Shown here one piece after another: positions 24,523 through 33,860 of a DNA stretch of 64,000 bases (positions are counted from its first letter, which is position 1; each line of letters begins with the position of its first letter). Made by a program: the position numbers and the translations under genes. The stretch is from Hydractinia symbiolongicarpus (taxonomy: Eukaryota; Cnidaria; Hydrozoa; Anthoathecata; Hydractiniidae). Location of the stretch: NCBI RefSeq assembly GCF_029227915.1, contig NC_079886.1:10003501-10067500 (forward strand). The letters run 5' to 3'. The notes under the pieces are model-generated. The model worked only from the letters and a program-made list of their open reading frames with translations, made no database searches and was not told the origin of the DNA.

Positions 24523-25413
24523 ATGCAGCATCAATTCCACTACATTGTCAAGGGCAAGTGCATGCTGACCTTCTACGCGACAAGGCCCTGGATAAACATT
24601 GCAAACGAGAGAATCATAACTCAGAATCTCCTTTTCATCTCGCCCGTCGTATACCCTGCAACACCTGGGAAAACCGTCACTGATGCGTGGAATGGCTTCC
24701 ATAGCGTCCCGTTGCGTGTATCAGACAGAAAATTAACAACTTTCATTACACCATTCGGTAGATGGCGTTACAAAAGAGCACCTCAGGGCTTCTTGTCCTC
24801 AGGAGACGGCTACAATCGTCGGTTTGATGCGGTCCTCGCAGAATTTCCAAGAAAGGAAAGAATAGTCGATGACACATTGTATTGTAATGATGACCTCGAA
24901 ACACATTGGTGGCGAACAATTGATTTCCTCTCGCTGGTAGGGAAAGCTGGAATCATTTTAAATCCCACGAAGTTTCAATTCGCCCAACGTGATGTTGAAT
25001 TTGCGGAATTCCATATAGCAGCAGACACTATCGACCCTCTCCCTAAATACTACAATGTTTTACGAGAATTTCCAACACCATGGTCAACCACTGACATCAG
25101 AAGCTGGTTTGGTTTGGTGAATCAAGTCACCAACTACGCACAAGTACGTGATTACATGGCACCCTTTCGGTCGTTCTTGTCTTCTCGTCATGCTTTCTGT
25201 TGGAATGAACAATTGGACGATGCCTTCAAGAGGTCGCAAACAGACATTATTGTCTCAATAAAAAATGGTGTAGAGATCTTTGACATCACCGACCCACTTG
25301 TCTTCGGCCAGACTATTCTACACGTGGTATCGTTTACTTCCTTCTTCAGAAACACTGTAACTGTGATTCTGTCATTCCTGATTGTTGTACTGATAGTTGG
25401 CGAATTTCCCTAG
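24523..25413 (+). pseudogene. Ty3 reverse transcriptase remnant
   Basis: The readable frame holds ARRIP-equivalent sequence only out of frame, then TVTDAWNGFHSVPL, FITPFGRWRYKRAPQGFLSS and the catalytic loop IVDDTLYCND, with the VDD form of the metal-binding box. The thumb (KFQFAQRDVEFAEF) and connection follow. Sequence expected upstream for the RT fingers appears to be missing: protease-to-RT linker text (24360-24540) passes almost directly to the palm. A frame break at about 25330-25410 separates RT from RNase H. Confidence 0.75.
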
Positions 25414-25419
25414 CAGGTT

Positions 25420-26027
25420 CCCGATTTCTGACGCCGGCAGAACAGCGCTACGCTCTGATTGAAGGCGAGGCGTTGGCGGTGTCGTGGGGCCTTGAACAGA
25501 CAAAGTACTTCACACTCGGATGCGATAACCTCACGGTTGTTACAGATCATAAGCCCCTGGTCAAGATCTTTGGTGACAGAACGTTGGATGAGGTTACGAA
25601 CACTCGTCTATTTCGACTTAAGCAAAGAACGCTTCCTTGGTGTTTCAACGTCAGTCCTCTACCTGGTAATACCAATCATGCTGGGGATGCTGCATCACGC
25701 CACCCTTCACCCGCAGGAGAAATATTCCAGTTATCACACGCTCACAAATCTGAGGCAGTAATGGCTGCGGCGATACGCAGAGATACAGAGCACATAATGT
25801 CAATTACGTGGGAACGTCCCCAGACGGAGACCGGAAACGATCCAGGAATGGTAAGCCTTCTGCAATCCTTGTGCCAAGACTTTCCAGAAGATTCTCGTCA
25901 TCTCCCATCAGTCGGCCCATTCTGGCAGTATCGTCATAGTTTATACGAATCGTTTGGTGTCTTGTTGTATAACGACCGAGTTGTTATACCACCTGCACTC
26001 CGTCAAACTGCGTTAGAGACTCTTTAG
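25420..26027 (+). pseudogene. Ty3 RNase H and linker remnant
   Basis: In one frame: YALIEGEALAVSWGLEQTKYF, VVTDHKPLVKIFGDRTLD, NTRLFRLKQRTLPW and AGDAASRHPSP, the usual Ty3 RNase H order. A linker continues to a stop at 26025-26027. Confidence 0.75.
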
Positions 26028-26047
26028 CACATCAAGGGGCCACCACC

Positions 26048-26368
26048 ATGTCGAGTGCCAAGTCGATCATTTTCTGGCCTGGAATGACCGACGATATAAA
26101 ACGCACCAGAGCTATCTGTAGAGACTGTAACAACGATGCTCCATTGCAAGCCCCGTTACCTGCAACGCCTGCCACCGTTAACACCATTCGAAGAAGTTTG
26201 TCTTTTGTAGAAACAGTGTTTATAACTGCTTGTGGGACGAACTATGAAATTCGGCCTTCTTTTGCAATAAATTTAGTCCGGGATTGTAGAGGTTGGAGAT
26301 CGTTGTTACGTACAAAACCAAACTGGCAACTACCCCAAAAGATAGGATCGATCTGGGACGATTGTTGA
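26048..26368 (+). pseudogene. Ty3 integrase N-terminal remnant
   Basis: Contains IIFWPGMTDDIKRTRAICRDCNNDAP, with the CxxC half of the HHCC zinc finger; the frame then decays. The DDE catalytic core is largely missing. Confidence 0.6.
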
Positions 26369-26525
26369 ACATTTCGATCATGACAGCTACGCTGTCAAGG
26401 TTGACGGTACAAGTCGTGTTACTCGCCGGAACAGACGATTTTTTGAGGAAATTCATTCCAGTAACACCCACAATCTAACGTTTGCCACAGCACCCCCGTA
26501 TAACGCGCAACAGCCCATACCAACG

Positions 26526-26870
26526 ATGTCTCCAAGCGCCTACAAACAACCACGTCTGCTAAACCCAACGCCGACGACCCAACCTGCTCTAGAAGATACG
26601 AGATACGATATTAATTCTTGTGACATTCCACATACGGAGCGCCAAAATGGCGATATTCCACCTCCACAAGCTGAGCACCCTGAGCAAACGGTTACTATGG
26701 CTCCAAATTTGCATCATCCTACGGCGACCGACGCGACGTCACCTTGTCCTGCAAACCTTGCGAACAAGACACTTCACAGATCTCCGTCCACTGATGCAAC
26801 ACGGTCACGGCGTCAACGACAATCGCCTTCGCGTTACGAACCGGAAACTGGCACATGGATTAATAAGTGA
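26526..26870 (+). pseudogene. Ty3 Pol C-terminal tail
   Basis: A Pro/Thr-rich tail ending in SPSRYEPETGTWINK, the R-x-x-P-x-R-Y-x-P-x-TG-W type end seen in related Ty3 polyproteins. The stop is followed closely by the polypurine-like segment. Confidence 0.6.
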
Positions 26871-26950
26871 TAAACATTCGTAACCCACGAACTGAAGGGG
26901 GATGTTTATATTTACGATACAAGTTTGAGTTACGAACTGGAAGGGGGATG

Positions 26951-27466
26951 CATAGGTGAGGACCATTGTGTTATATTTACGTTATATTTACTTTAGGATA
27001 TTATCTTTGTTTTGTTTTATTTAGATCCAAACATTCTATACAATATACATTTAACTGATATTAATGATTTTTATCCAGGTTTGGAAGGAGGAGGTTCTTA
27101 TATAAAAGAAACACCATTGCATTATAAATATCCATATAAGGCAAAACGTTTATGAGCACAATGATATATGCCGGTAACCGGACACATTTACACATCCGTG
27201 ACTCACTGTTTACATGGTATATAACGGTCTAAAGTATTCAAATACTCTGTTTCTCGCACTTCGATTTGCGCTAAGTGTAATGTGGCAGTCCCAAAGTCGC
27301 ATGCAACATGTGTAATGGAGACGAAGAAGAAAATGGAAAACAAAAGTAGCGAAAAATTTGCGGTGATAGGTGATAATGCTAGGTAAAAGGGTTTGCTTTG
27401 CGCTTGTCAAAATTGATACTCATGTAGCATCATATATTTGTCCTGTAAACCATTGTCGCATTAGTT
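26951..27466. promoter_or_regulatory. Ty3 3' flank/possible LTR remnant and RAPGEF1 5' region
   Basis: No gene. The DNA immediately upstream of RAPGEF1 is the region where the 3' LTR of the Ty3 element should lie. It contains a TATATAAAAG box at about 27099-27108. Whether this belongs to an LTR or to the host promoter cannot be told here. Confidence 0.35.
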
Positions 27467-30265
27467 ATGTCATCGCCTAATGTACAACATACTGTTCTCG
27501 ACGACAAAAGCCATGTGGATGGAAAAGTTAAACGAATGCAAGGTTTTCTTAAGAAAATAAAAACAAGAAAAACATCACCGCCACCTTCTCCACCACCCAC
27601 TAAGCTAGCTGAACCTGTAAAGGAGGAAGTTAAACACCAAGTAACACATGAGAAGTCAGAAGAGACTTTACTTAGGCAATATGAAAAAGATGTAAAAAGT
27701 GCATTGACATATTACAAAGTTATTTTACAAAAAGGTTTTATTCAAAAACTTCCAGGAACAGCAACTGCAGTTCTGGAGAGCATAATAAATGCAGGAGAGA
27801 CTATTGAAAACTGTTTACGTCTTCTGTTCAAAGTTAAAGAATTTGAAAAAGACACAGAAAGTGTCAAACCATTAAAAGACAATCTCAATCGCAGTATCAC
27901 ACACCTTATTCGTATTTCTGATGATGTTTTATTTGATTCCTATGTTCATGTTAATATTGACAAAGCATCTGCATTCAAAGCAGCAGATGCTTTGTCATTG
28001 TCACTTGGAAGCTTATATGAGTTTGTATTGCCTCGTATCCGAAAATATTCGTTAAATGAAGAATTATTACATTGCAGTGCCAGCCACCATTCAAGTGCTA
28101 ATTCACTAGATGCATTAGATAATATATCAGAGACTGATATTTTGGATGATTACCCGCAATCAAATCTGGAACTGAACTCTATGTCCAAATTCAACAGGGA
28201 TTCTGGTGTTTATAGTGAGGGGATAACAAATTATCGAAGTGAAACAAATTTAAGCTCTACATCAGATCCTCCACCCAAACCGCCACTACCGAATGGTAAT
28301 AGAATGTTTTATGGAAATTTCTCAAATCCTCATATTAGAAAGGCAGTAAGTCATCCTGGTGATATTGCGTCAGATTTCACAGGTTTAAAAGAAAACAAAC
28401 AAAAAATTAGACCAAAGTCAGACCTGCATGGAGGTTCACCAAAGTACTTAGACGCCAATACACCATATAACCATTCTAGCAACCAAAGCAGCAGGTCGTC
28501 ACTTTCCACAATGTCAAACAGTTCATTGAGTCCAAGTAAAGTTTCTAATAATGATGATGATGCGTTCTTTGATTCAGATTCTTCAATAAAACGTAGAATT
28601 AATTCTCAATCTGAGAGCATGGATGCAGAAAGCATAAATCACGAAGAAATGGGTCTGAGTAGTGAGACATTTACTCAAATTCAAAAATATTCTAACAAAT
28701 ATGAATTGCTTGCCAAAAGCACTCTCTCGTTGTTTAACGATGATGATGATGATGATTTGTTGTCCCCGGTGTCATGTGATGAAAATATGCCACCTTTGTT
28801 ACCAAAGAAGAAAGCAAAACATACAGTTGATAATTATTTAACGATAATGGAAGGTTATGCTGCCTCTGATTATAACGAACGACCTTCTTCTTTTTATGAT
28901 AATTTACCTGTTCCAAATGTTCATAATATTACTGAAGATGAACTAATTAATGGAATGCCAAAATTACCACCTAAGAGAGGATCTTATTCGGGGAGAAGTA
29001 ATGATGATGATTCAGGAAGTCGTTCACCCTTCAAGTCCAGCCGCGTAATAAAAAAACATCGCAATAGCCGAAGAGAGTCATCAGGTATATATGAGGAAGA
29101 TAATGTTCCTGCTTTGGATTGTAAAGACGTTTCACACTTGATTATCTTTAAGGATGAAGAAACAGGACCATTGTTATGTGGAGGAACTGTGGATGCTTTA
29201 ATTGTTTATGTATCAGAAGTTGATCCTGAATCCCTTTATTACAAAGCATTCCTTGCAACCTACAGAACATTTGTGTCTCCTATGGAGTTGATTTGCAAGT
29301 TATTGTATCGTGCTAACAGATTTCGCGACAAAGGTAGTTTGCACATTTCGCACTCAGTGTTAAGAATTCTTGTTAAAGTCATGGATGAAATGTTCGAAGA
29401 ACTCGATAAATCGCTATTCGATCAATTACGGTCACAAGTTCACCGTCTGCTTAATTTAGGTGAATTAAAGTTAGCAAAAAGTTTGCGTGATAAAATAGTT
29501 AATTACTGTATCAAATTGCAAGTCAATCGAATGCCAATTTATCAACCTGTTAGTAGTGAAAAAGAACTTTTTGACTTTAAAAGTAATGACCTTGCACAGC
29601 AGATGTCAGTACTTGATGCAGATTATTTCATTAAAATTGAGTTACCAGAAATTTTGCGCTGGGGCAAGGAACAGAGTGAAACACTAAGCCCTAATTTGAG
29701 CCGGTTTATTGGTCATTTCAATAGCATGTCATTTTGGGTCAGGACATTAATTCTTAACGAAACAAGGCAACAGGAAAGAGAGAAAATGTACAAAAAGTTT
29801 TTAAAGATTATGCGGATTCTGAGAAAACTAAGCAATTTCAGTTCATTCTTGGCTATTTTGTCAGCGTTAGATTCTACCCCTGTTCGAAGGTTGGAATGGC
29901 CAAAGCAATATACTGAGTTGCTAGCAGAGGATTGTCATCTTATTGACAGTACATCTGCCTTTAAGTCATACAGACAGGCATTAGCAGAAGCTAAACCACC
30001 TTGTATTCCATATTTGGGATTAATCTTAACAGACATCACTTTTGTTCACCTTGGTAATCCACAAGATTTACCAGACGGGAAAGTAAATTTTGTTAAACGT
30101 TGGCAACAGTACAACATTTTGGATTCTGTAAGAAGATTTAAGGAACAACTTTATGATTTCCCACGTAACGAAAAAATCTTGGATTTCTTTAACGAATATG
30201 AAGATCATATGGATGAAGATGAAATGTGGCAAAAGTCGCTCGTGCTAAAACCTCGGGGAAAATAG
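27467..30265 (+). CDS. RAPGEF1: RAPGEF1 (C3G), Rap1 guanine-nucleotide exchange factor
   Basis: One uninterrupted 932-codon frame. C3G is recruited by Crk adaptors and loads GTP on Rap1 in integrin, cadherin and growth-factor signalling. In order: a basic N-terminus with a PPPSPPPTK stretch (residues about 38-46); a helical N-terminal domain (EKDVKSALTYYKVILQKGF...LPGTATAVLESII), as in vertebrate C3G; a Ser-rich linker with PPPKPPLP; two Crk-SH3 type PxLPxK motifs, PLLPKK (about 443) and PKLPPK (about 497); RasGEF-N from about 555 (HLIIFKDEETGPLLCGGT...); and the CDC25 catalytic domain from about 700, with SFWVRTLIL, IPYLGLILTDITFVHLGNP and the C3G-type end FVKRWQQYNILDSVRRF...KSLVLKPRGK. The linker is shorter than in vertebrates. 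A coding sequence without introns is unusual for this gene. Confidence 0.95.
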   Translation: MSSPNVQHTVLDDKSHVDGKVKRMQGFLKKIKTRKTSPPPSPPPTKLAEPVKEEVKHQVTHEKSEETLLRQYEKDVKSALTYYKVILQKGFIQKLPGTATAVLESIINAGETIENCLRLLFKVKEFEKDTESVKPLKDNLNRSITHLIRISDDVLFDSYVHVNIDKASAFKAADALSLSLGSLYEFVLPRIRKYSLNEELLHCSASHHSSANSLDALDNISETDILDDYPQSNLELNSMSKFNRDSGVYSEGITNYRSETNLSSTSDPPPKPPLPNGNRMFYGNFSNPHIRKAVSHPGDIASDFTGLKENKQKIRPKSDLHGGSPKYLDANTPYNHSSNQSSRSSLSTMSNSSLSPSKVSNNDDDAFFDSDSSIKRRINSQSESMDAESINHEEMGLSSETFTQIQKYSNKYELLAKSTLSLFNDDDDDDLLSPVSCDENMPPLLPKKKAKHTVDNYLTIMEGYAASDYNERPSSFYDNLPVPNVHNITEDELINGMPKLPPKRGSYSGRSNDDDSGSRSPFKSSRVIKKHRNSRRESSGIYEEDNVPALDCKDVSHLIIFKDEETGPLLCGGTVDALIVYVSEVDPESLYYKAFLATYRTFVSPMELICKLLYRANRFRDKGSLHISHSVLRILVKVMDEMFEELDKSLFDQLRSQVHRLLNLGELKLAKSLRDKIVNYCIKLQVNRMPIYQPVSSEKELFDFKSNDLAQQMSVLDADYFIKIELPEILRWGKEQSETLSPNLSRFIGHFNSMSFWVRTLILNETRQQEREKMYKKFLKIMRILRKLSNFSSFLAILSALDSTPVRRLEWPKQYTELLAEDCHLIDSTSAFKSYRQALAEAKPPCIPYLGLILTDITFVHLGNPQDLPDGKVNFVKRWQQYNILDSVRRFKEQLYDFPRNEKILDFFNEYEDHMDEDEMWQKSLVLKPRGK

Positions 30266-32429
30266 TGTATATTTATAATTTTTTGTCATCTGTAAAGTTT
30301 CTTAACTTCATACTTCTCTTTAGTAGTGGAATATAGTTTATCCCTGACTTTAGCAATTTTAACAAAGTTATTAACCTAATTTTGACTTTATTTAATTTTA
30401 TCTTTTATTGACAGTTCTTTTTTTTAACGTAAAGTTTACCACATTTTTGCCATTAGCCTTAGACTTGATAGATTTGATGAAAAAGAAAAAAAAAGAATTA
30501 CCTGTATTATAAAAACTTTTTTTGACACTTCTGTGATAAAGTTTTTTTCATTTAAACCTATCAAGGGTCCTTTAAAGTGTTAACTTCAACTGTAAAATCT
30601 GGATTTTTGTATTCCTTCCTACAACATACGTCAACTTACAGCATGAAGCGATAGTTTTACATAGTGGACAAGTATTTTCCAATACAAGTTTTTTTTATAG
30701 CATTTTAGCCTCGGTTGCTAAGGGCAATTTTTTTATTTTACCTCCAAGTTTCTTAGCATTATATTCAAATTTTCCAAGATTTTAGTTGTGCACGTATTTC
30801 TACACTTTAACGCGTTATTTATATCCTTTGGCTTGACCATTGGCGTGACTGTCAGTGGCTTGACTTTTCAATTTTTTGCGTGACTGTTGTCATCTAAATT
30901 ATAGCCGTAGCCCTTATCAACTCAAGTACTTATAATAAAAACGTTAGAAGTGCAACATTTGACTAGTTTATTTGTGACGTGACGTTTTATCACAAACATT
31001 TTAATTTTTTTCTGGAGTACTGCAACGAAATATCTTCGCATTTCTTTTTTGATCAAGTGAAACTACTGAAAGATAACTTGTTAACAATTTATTGATTTTT
31101 TCCAATTTTTTTATTTTGTCCAAAAGAAAAATAGATTATTTTTATTAACATTTTATATATTTTGTTTTTTTACTATATGTATGTTGATCATTCTAGAGAT
31201 TCTTGGTTTACTTCTTGATACAATTTACGAAACAGCTTGTTTTTCAGTTCAACGAACAAATTACTGGTCAGTGATAATACTTCGATTTTACCCACATTGA
31301 ATTCAAGTTACAAGTTAATTTTTTGTTTCTGGTTTTCACAAGCTTATGAAACATTTTTTAACGAAGAATTTGTGTTGCAAGTTGATTAGAAAGTTCATCT
31401 GTTGCATAATCAATTGAGTTTGAATTTCAAAACATGTGTTTAATATAAATTGTAATTTTAGTGTACGTAAGAATTAATTATCAACGTGGTTTTTTTCTAG
31501 CATTTTTGCACCACTGAGTTTCGAATAGATTCTCATAACCCCTGTGACAAAAATCTTAACTCTTAGGTCACGCTCTGCATTTAATTTTAGGCTCGGCTTA
31601 AGAAAAGTCTGGTCCTGATGAAGCTTTCTTTCTGTCACCATGAAGATTGGCCAAATTCTAACTCCTAGCCGAGATAATCAGGGGAGGATCAAACTTCCAG
31701 CCCTGTTAAGAGGGGGAGGACGTGGTCCAGCCGGAGGAAGAGCAAGAAAAGGAGGAGACATTCGTTTCCATTTTCTTCTTTTGGTAGCTAGTTCTTGAAG
31801 CATTACCCTCTCGAGTGCTGCTTCGACGCAAAAGCTAACACGACAAAAAAAGCGAAGGAATCATTCTCCGGCTGGGAAGGAAGATATGAAAAAAAGATTT
31901 ACAATAGTTTTTACGGAAAATGTTAATAAATGGAACCTTAAATCGATGACCCAACCAAAATTTTAAGAAATATCTTTCCGAGTAAGATGTGAGGAAAATA
32001 TTCTTTTGGAAAATCCGTTACGGTCATATTTAGTCGTAAAAAATTGGACGATTTCATAAAGGATATATTTATGGTAATAAGGAAACACAAAGATCAAGTT
32101 TTGACGATATACCGTCAAAAATCCAGGTCTTTTTCTAGTTTTCAAAATTAAGATGGGAGTCAACGACCAGTGATAAACTTGAAAAGTCTGAATTCTTATG
32201 TTCACTTTAAAATAGAGAGATTGTGTCCTCTAAAGTATCTGCTGAGACAAAACGATTGCATGCGCAACTAGACTGAAAAGATGCTAACTTCACAGTGCCC
32301 CGAATTTAACAAAATCTGTATGATTTTAAGTGCCCCGAATTTACCAAAATCTGTATGATTTTTAAGGTCAGGGACATAGTGTAAATCAAAAATTGAAACT
32401 GACCTGGTGAATAAAAAATCTGGCACATT
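30266..32429. other. RAPGEF1 3' UTR and intergenic DNA
   Basis: Very T-rich up to about 31,500. A more GC-rich, purine-rich patch at 31,670-31,770 has no coding frame I can support. No gene recognised. Confidence 0.45.
30934..30939 (+). terminator. Possible polyadenylation signal of RAPGEF1
   Basis: AATAAA about 670 bp after the stop. Nearer non-canonical signals are possible. Confidence 0.3.
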
Positions 32430-32589
32430 CTCGAATGGCAGGAACAAGTTGCAAGAAAAAGGCCAGGTTAATACAAACAGATACATCAACCTAAGGTTGC
32501 GGTGCCGTATGTCAATGAGTTCTAACAGGAGGGTTTGATCAAAACAGAAACACCAACTACATAACAATGCCCTGGTATTGCTAGCAGTG

Positions 32590-33280
32590 AAAATTCGCAA
32601 TTTAAACGTTTAAGAACAACAATTTCAGATCGATCCATTTTCAAATCGACAACAAAAGAGAATTACCATATTAACTGAAGATAGGAGGGACGCACAGTAT
32701 ACTCCTGAACAAACTAACCAAAGAAATTTGGATTACTGCAGAGTATCTTCCAAGTGCATTGAATTACAAGGCAGATGGGCAGTTCAGAAATGCTAACGAT
32801 TCCTCGGAGTAGAAGCTATGCCCCTAAGTGTTTCAACAGATAACGAAATATAAAATACCAGTGATAAACCTGTTTGCGTCAAGGTTGTCACACTTATTAA
32901 ATCATTATCTAGCTTGGAAGCCAAATTCCTTTAGTCCGGGACAGGTGCCCATGCAGCATCAGTGGGATCAGTTGGCAGGAATCTCCATACCTTTCCTCCG
33001 TTTTGTCTCATAACGAGAATTTTGCGGAATCCTGTCCTCGAAGGATTTCACACACTTTTGCTAGTGGCACCAGTGTGGCAGTCCCAAGTGTGGTATCCAG
33101 ACATTTTGAAACTCTCAATTCCAAGACCAATATGGCTTTTGAGAAATCTACTAGTGAAACCACACGGTGTTCAGCATCCTCTGTTGATAAACAAAACTTT
33201 GGACCTAGTGGCATGGAAGCATTCTGGAAGAAACTTACTGATTCAGAAATTTCGAAGACAGCGCCATGCTCATCTTGAAC
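32590..33280 (+). pseudogene. DIRS RNase H-like domain remnant
   Basis: Across frames one reads IDNKRELPY, GGTHSI, LTKEIWITAEYLPSALNYKAD, NDSSE-KL, KIPVINLFASRLSHLLNHYLAWKP, then PPF, LLLVAPVWQSQVWYPDILKL. This order matches the RNase H and following linker of DIRS-like elements. Frame changes occur near 32,810 and 33,000. Confidence 0.7.
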
Positions 33281-33582
33281 TCAAAAAGAACAAGTTCAAA
33301 CTCTAATTACAAGTTGTCCTGGAATCAGTGGTCTAGCTGGTGTCGTTTAATTGAGGTCGAACAATTTAAAAGCCATTTGAACTCAAAAAGAACAAGTTCA
33401 AACTCTAATTACAAGTTGTCCTGGAATCAGTGGTCTAGTTGGTGTCGTTTAGTTTAGGTCGAACAATTTAAAAGCCATTTGAACTCAAAAAGAACAAGTT
33501 CAAACTCTAATTACAAGTTGTCCTGGAATCAGTGGTCTAGTTGGTGTCGTTTAGTTTAGGTCGAACAATTTAAAAGCCATTT
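33277..33582 (+). repeat. Three tandem 102-bp copies inside the DIRS recombinase
   Basis: Units begin at 33277, 33379 and 33481 with GAACTCAAAAAGAACAAG. They are nearly identical: units 2 and 3 match each other more closely than unit 1. 102 bp is 34 codons, so the coding phase is kept. Each unit encodes LNSKRTSSNSNYKLSWNQWS and a few more residues, the start of a recombinase core-binding domain. Confidence 0.95.
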
Positions 33583-33858
33583 GAACGCGATTTCAGATAA
33601 CTTAGGATATCTGTGCGAACAAGGACTCTAGTACAGGACAACAGGCTGTCATAGGGCAGGAAAAACCCTAGAGTATGCAAATTAATTCCAACCCACAGTA
33701 TAATTTCACATAGGGCATTCAAGTGATGTTAGATTATGTGAAAAGTAATTGGAAGGGTGATACGTCTCTGTCAAATAAAGTGTTGTTATACAAATTAGTT
33801 ATTTGCCAAAATGACGTTAGCCTCCCGGGCTTCAGCAGTTCATTGTTTATAAATCAGA
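33277..33858 (+). pseudogene. Tyrosine recombinase, N-terminal (core-binding) half, broken
   Basis: After the triplicated segment come AISDNLGYLCEQGL, a stop, YRTTGCHRAGKTLEYAN, then VMLDYVKSNW and NKVLLYKLVICQ, as expected for the core-binding domain. The frame is cut at the TA where Tigger inserted. Confidence 0.65.
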
Positions 33859-33860
33859 TA

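Larger units (their letters stand above)
22956..26950 (+). mobile_element. Degenerate Ty3/gypsy LTR retrotransposon
   Basis: Gag, protease, reverse transcriptase, RNase H, integrase zinc-finger and C-terminal tail segments occur in the canonical Ty3 order, but in several frames broken by stops and shifts. No 5' LTR was found. At the 3' side are two purine-rich, polypurine-tract-like segments (about 26889-26904 and 26934-26950), the second just before the non-coding DNA leading to RAPGEF1. The copy looks inactive. Confidence 0.85.
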
